Assembly: GCF_001610875.1 (NCBI RefSeq)
Contig: NZ_CP011272.1
Location: forward strand, 2,213,988 to 2,277,987
Length of the DNA: 64,000 nt
Direction: 5' to 3'
Source of the DNA: Pirellula sp. SH-Sr6A
GTDB taxonomy: Bacteria > Planctomycetota > Planctomycetia > Pirellulales > Pirellulaceae
A program made the position numbers and the translations under genes. A model generated the notes under the pieces. The model was not told the DNA's origin. It worked only from the letters and a program-made list of their open reading frames with translations, and searched no databases. This document shows positions 62,883-64,000 of this stretch, piece after piece (position 1 is the first letter of the stretch; each line of letters opens with the position of its first letter).

Positions 62883-63806
62883 TTAGTTCTTGGACTTGGA
62901 CTGCAGCTTGAGCCATGGCTCGGCTGCTCGGGTCCAGTCGGTAACCGGGACATCGTCGACATGCCGGATGCCATAACCGTGCCCACCTCGGTCAAAGAGA
63001 TGAAGCTCACATGGTTTATTCACCTGCTTGAGCGCTTTGGCCAACGCAATGCTGCTGATCGGGGTGACGGGATCGTCCCAGGTATGGACCATGAAGAAGG
63101 CCGGAAGATCGGCGGCATTCGGATGTTTGCGAGGATCGAGTTCCGGCTTCAACTCGTCATTTTCAACAAGATAAGCAGGGTAGATGAGCATCGAAAAATC
63201 GGGCTTGCAGGATAGGTTGTCGATCTCATCCTGTTTCGCATAGTGTTCTTGATGGAATTGAAGCGAGACGCGTGCCGCGACTTCCCCACCTGCGGAAAAG
63301 CCCATGACACCTAGTCGTTTTGGATCGATGCCCCATTCGTTTGCTTTCGAACGCGCCACGCGGAGAGCTCGCTGCGCATCCTGCAATGCTGGAAGGCATT
63401 TGAAGTCGGCATTGGTGGATGGAACCCGATACTTGAGAACGATCGCATGGATTTGCAGAGAGTTCAGCCATTGGGCCAATTCGGTTCCCTCCAAGTCGTA
63501 TGCGAGCAAACGGTGCGCACCCCCGGGGCATATCACGACGGCCGGAGCGTTCGAGTTGGAGTTCGCTCGGTAGAGTACGAGCTCCGGGGAGGAAATGTCG
63601 GTGGTCAGGTATATTGGATTTCCAGCGACCATTTTCTTTCCCCCTTCCGTGAACTCCTTCTCTTGAAGTTCGTCGCTCACGCCTGGCGCTTTCCCTGGCC
63701 AGACTTTAACGACCGTAGGTTCAGCGGCAGGGAGCGGAGACGACTGGAACGACGCGGTGATCGCGAGGAGTCCGGTTAGAAAAAAGAAAGTGGTCCGACG
63801 TTTCAT
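62883..63806 (-). CDS. Secreted alpha/beta hydrolase, acetyl-esterase-like
   Basis: A 307-residue exported enzyme with a signal peptide (FFFLTGLLAITASFQ). The oxyanion motif is VVICPGGAHRLLAYDLEG and the nucleophile elbow GVMGFSAGGEVAARV. The acid and base residues are in FFMVHTWDDPVTP and DRGGHGYGIR. This is the layout of secreted acetylxylan-esterase-like or xylan/endo-type esterases common in planctomycetes, which release acyl groups from polysaccharides. The exact substrate is not readable. The ATG at 63806 is followed by the signal peptide, so the start is secure. Confidence 0.9.
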   Translation of the reverse strand: MKRRTTFFFLTGLLAITASFQSSPLPAAEPTVVKVWPGKAPGVSDELQEKEFTEGGKKMVAGNPIYLTTDISSPELVLYRANSNSNAPAVVICPGGAHRLLAYDLEGTELAQWLNSLQIHAIVLKYRVPSTNADFKCLPALQDAQRALRVARSKANEWGIDPKRLGVMGFSAGGEVAARVSLQFHQEHYAKQDEIDNLSCKPDFSMLIYPAYLVENDELKPELDPRKHPNAADLPAFFMVHTWDDPVTPISSIALAKALKQVNKPCELHLFDRGGHGYGIRHVDDVPVTDWTRAAEPWLKLQSKSKN

Positions 63807-63942
63807 CGTTCAATTGTCCTGATAATCGAGAGGGAATTCCTCATTGGCTTCAAGGATATTTCTCGCCAAGAGGATTGGCAATCAAGGTACGAGCGACGAT
63901 TATACAGCTTTCCCACCGACACCTCCCTATCCACAGCAAGTC

Positions 63943-64000
63943 ATGAAAGCGCACCTCCGAACCCTACCTTTGGGCACTCTAGCCCTTCTCGCCGCCTCAT
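63943..64000 (+). CDS. Start of a secreted protein, cut by window end
   Basis: An ATG at 63943 opens a frame reading MKAHLRTLPLGTLALLAAS to the window edge, a typical signal peptide with a basic start and hydrophobic core. It is divergent from the hydrolase gene. The product cannot be named. Confidence 0.6.
   Translation, partial: MKAHLRTLPLGTLALLAAS

Noticed and set aside
1-64000. Search by eye for CRISPR arrays, insertion sequences, prophage genes, rRNA and complete tRNA genes
   Set aside because: No regularly spaced repeats, transposase motifs, phage structural genes or RNA-gene patterns were found. The tandem repeats present are too short and unspaced to be CRISPR.

Overview
The window looks like a chromosomal segment of a planctomycete, most likely a member of the Pirellulaceae (inference from gene content; no rRNA gene is present). 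The evidence is a set of families concentrated in this phylum: a prepilin-like DUF1559 protein with a small lipoprotein behind it, DUF1592/DUF1552 and DUF1549/DUF1553 secreted cytochrome-type proteins, a 1476-residue ceramidase/dehydrogenase/cytochrome fusion, several sulfatases and secreted esterases, a Val/Thr/Cys-rich repeat protein resembling the planctomycete YTV cell-surface family, and a dockerin-bearing S51-type protein. No insertion sequence, prophage, CRISPR array, rRNA or convincing tRNA gene was found.

Layout. 1-6.7 kb, minus strand: aconitase A (cut by the window start), the YTV-like repeat protein and a TolC-type outer-membrane lipoprotein. 7-15.7 kb: a large MscS/MscK-type channel, a sulfatase, a Bcp peroxiredoxin, an ABC-2-type permease and an iron alcohol dehydrogenase. 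15.8-24.9 kb, plus strand: a run of DUF1592 cytochrome protein, DUF1552 protein, PQQ-type beta-propeller, NagX/HGSNAT-like membrane acyltransferase and a small secreted protein, closed by a strong hairpin. 25-33.4 kb: a Tat-exported Gfo/Idh/MocA oxidoreductase, a small HEAGH metalloprotease-like protein, a sugar isomerase, a PP2C phosphatase, then a minus-strand run of aminotransferase, C25-type peptidase and SpoU methyltransferase. 34-35.7 kb: DUF1559 protein, lipoprotein, ArsR regulator. 35.7-40.2 kb: the fusion protein. 40.3-48.8 kb: housekeeping genes (GNAT, ArgS, EpmB, a YbhN-type membrane protein, NadC, NagB) with two secreted proteins of unknown function. 48.8-56.8 kb: a carbohydrate-esterase-like hydrolase coupled to a sulfatase, a DUF1549/DUF1553 protein, a dockerin/cyanophycinase-like protein and a GYF-domain protein. 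57-64 kb: a 1388-residue protein of unknown function, a decayed DUF1559 remnant, an acidic unknown protein, a secreted alpha/beta hydrolase and the first codons of a further secreted protein.

How it fits together: much of the accessory content (sulfatases, esterases, NagX-like acyltransferase, NagB, MocA-type oxidoreductase, sugar isomerase, secreted cytochromes) suits a heterotroph degrading sulfated or acetylated polysaccharides and amino sugars at the cell surface. This is inference from families. No complete pathway is encoded here.

No novel defence or mobile system was recognised. The items most worth a second look are the S51/cyanophycinase-like protein whose catalytic serine position is an arginine, the frameshifted DUF1559 fragment in a decayed interval with a tRNA-end-like hairpin, the unclassified 1388-residue protein, the long insertion in the DUF1592 protein, and the three-part ceramidase fusion.
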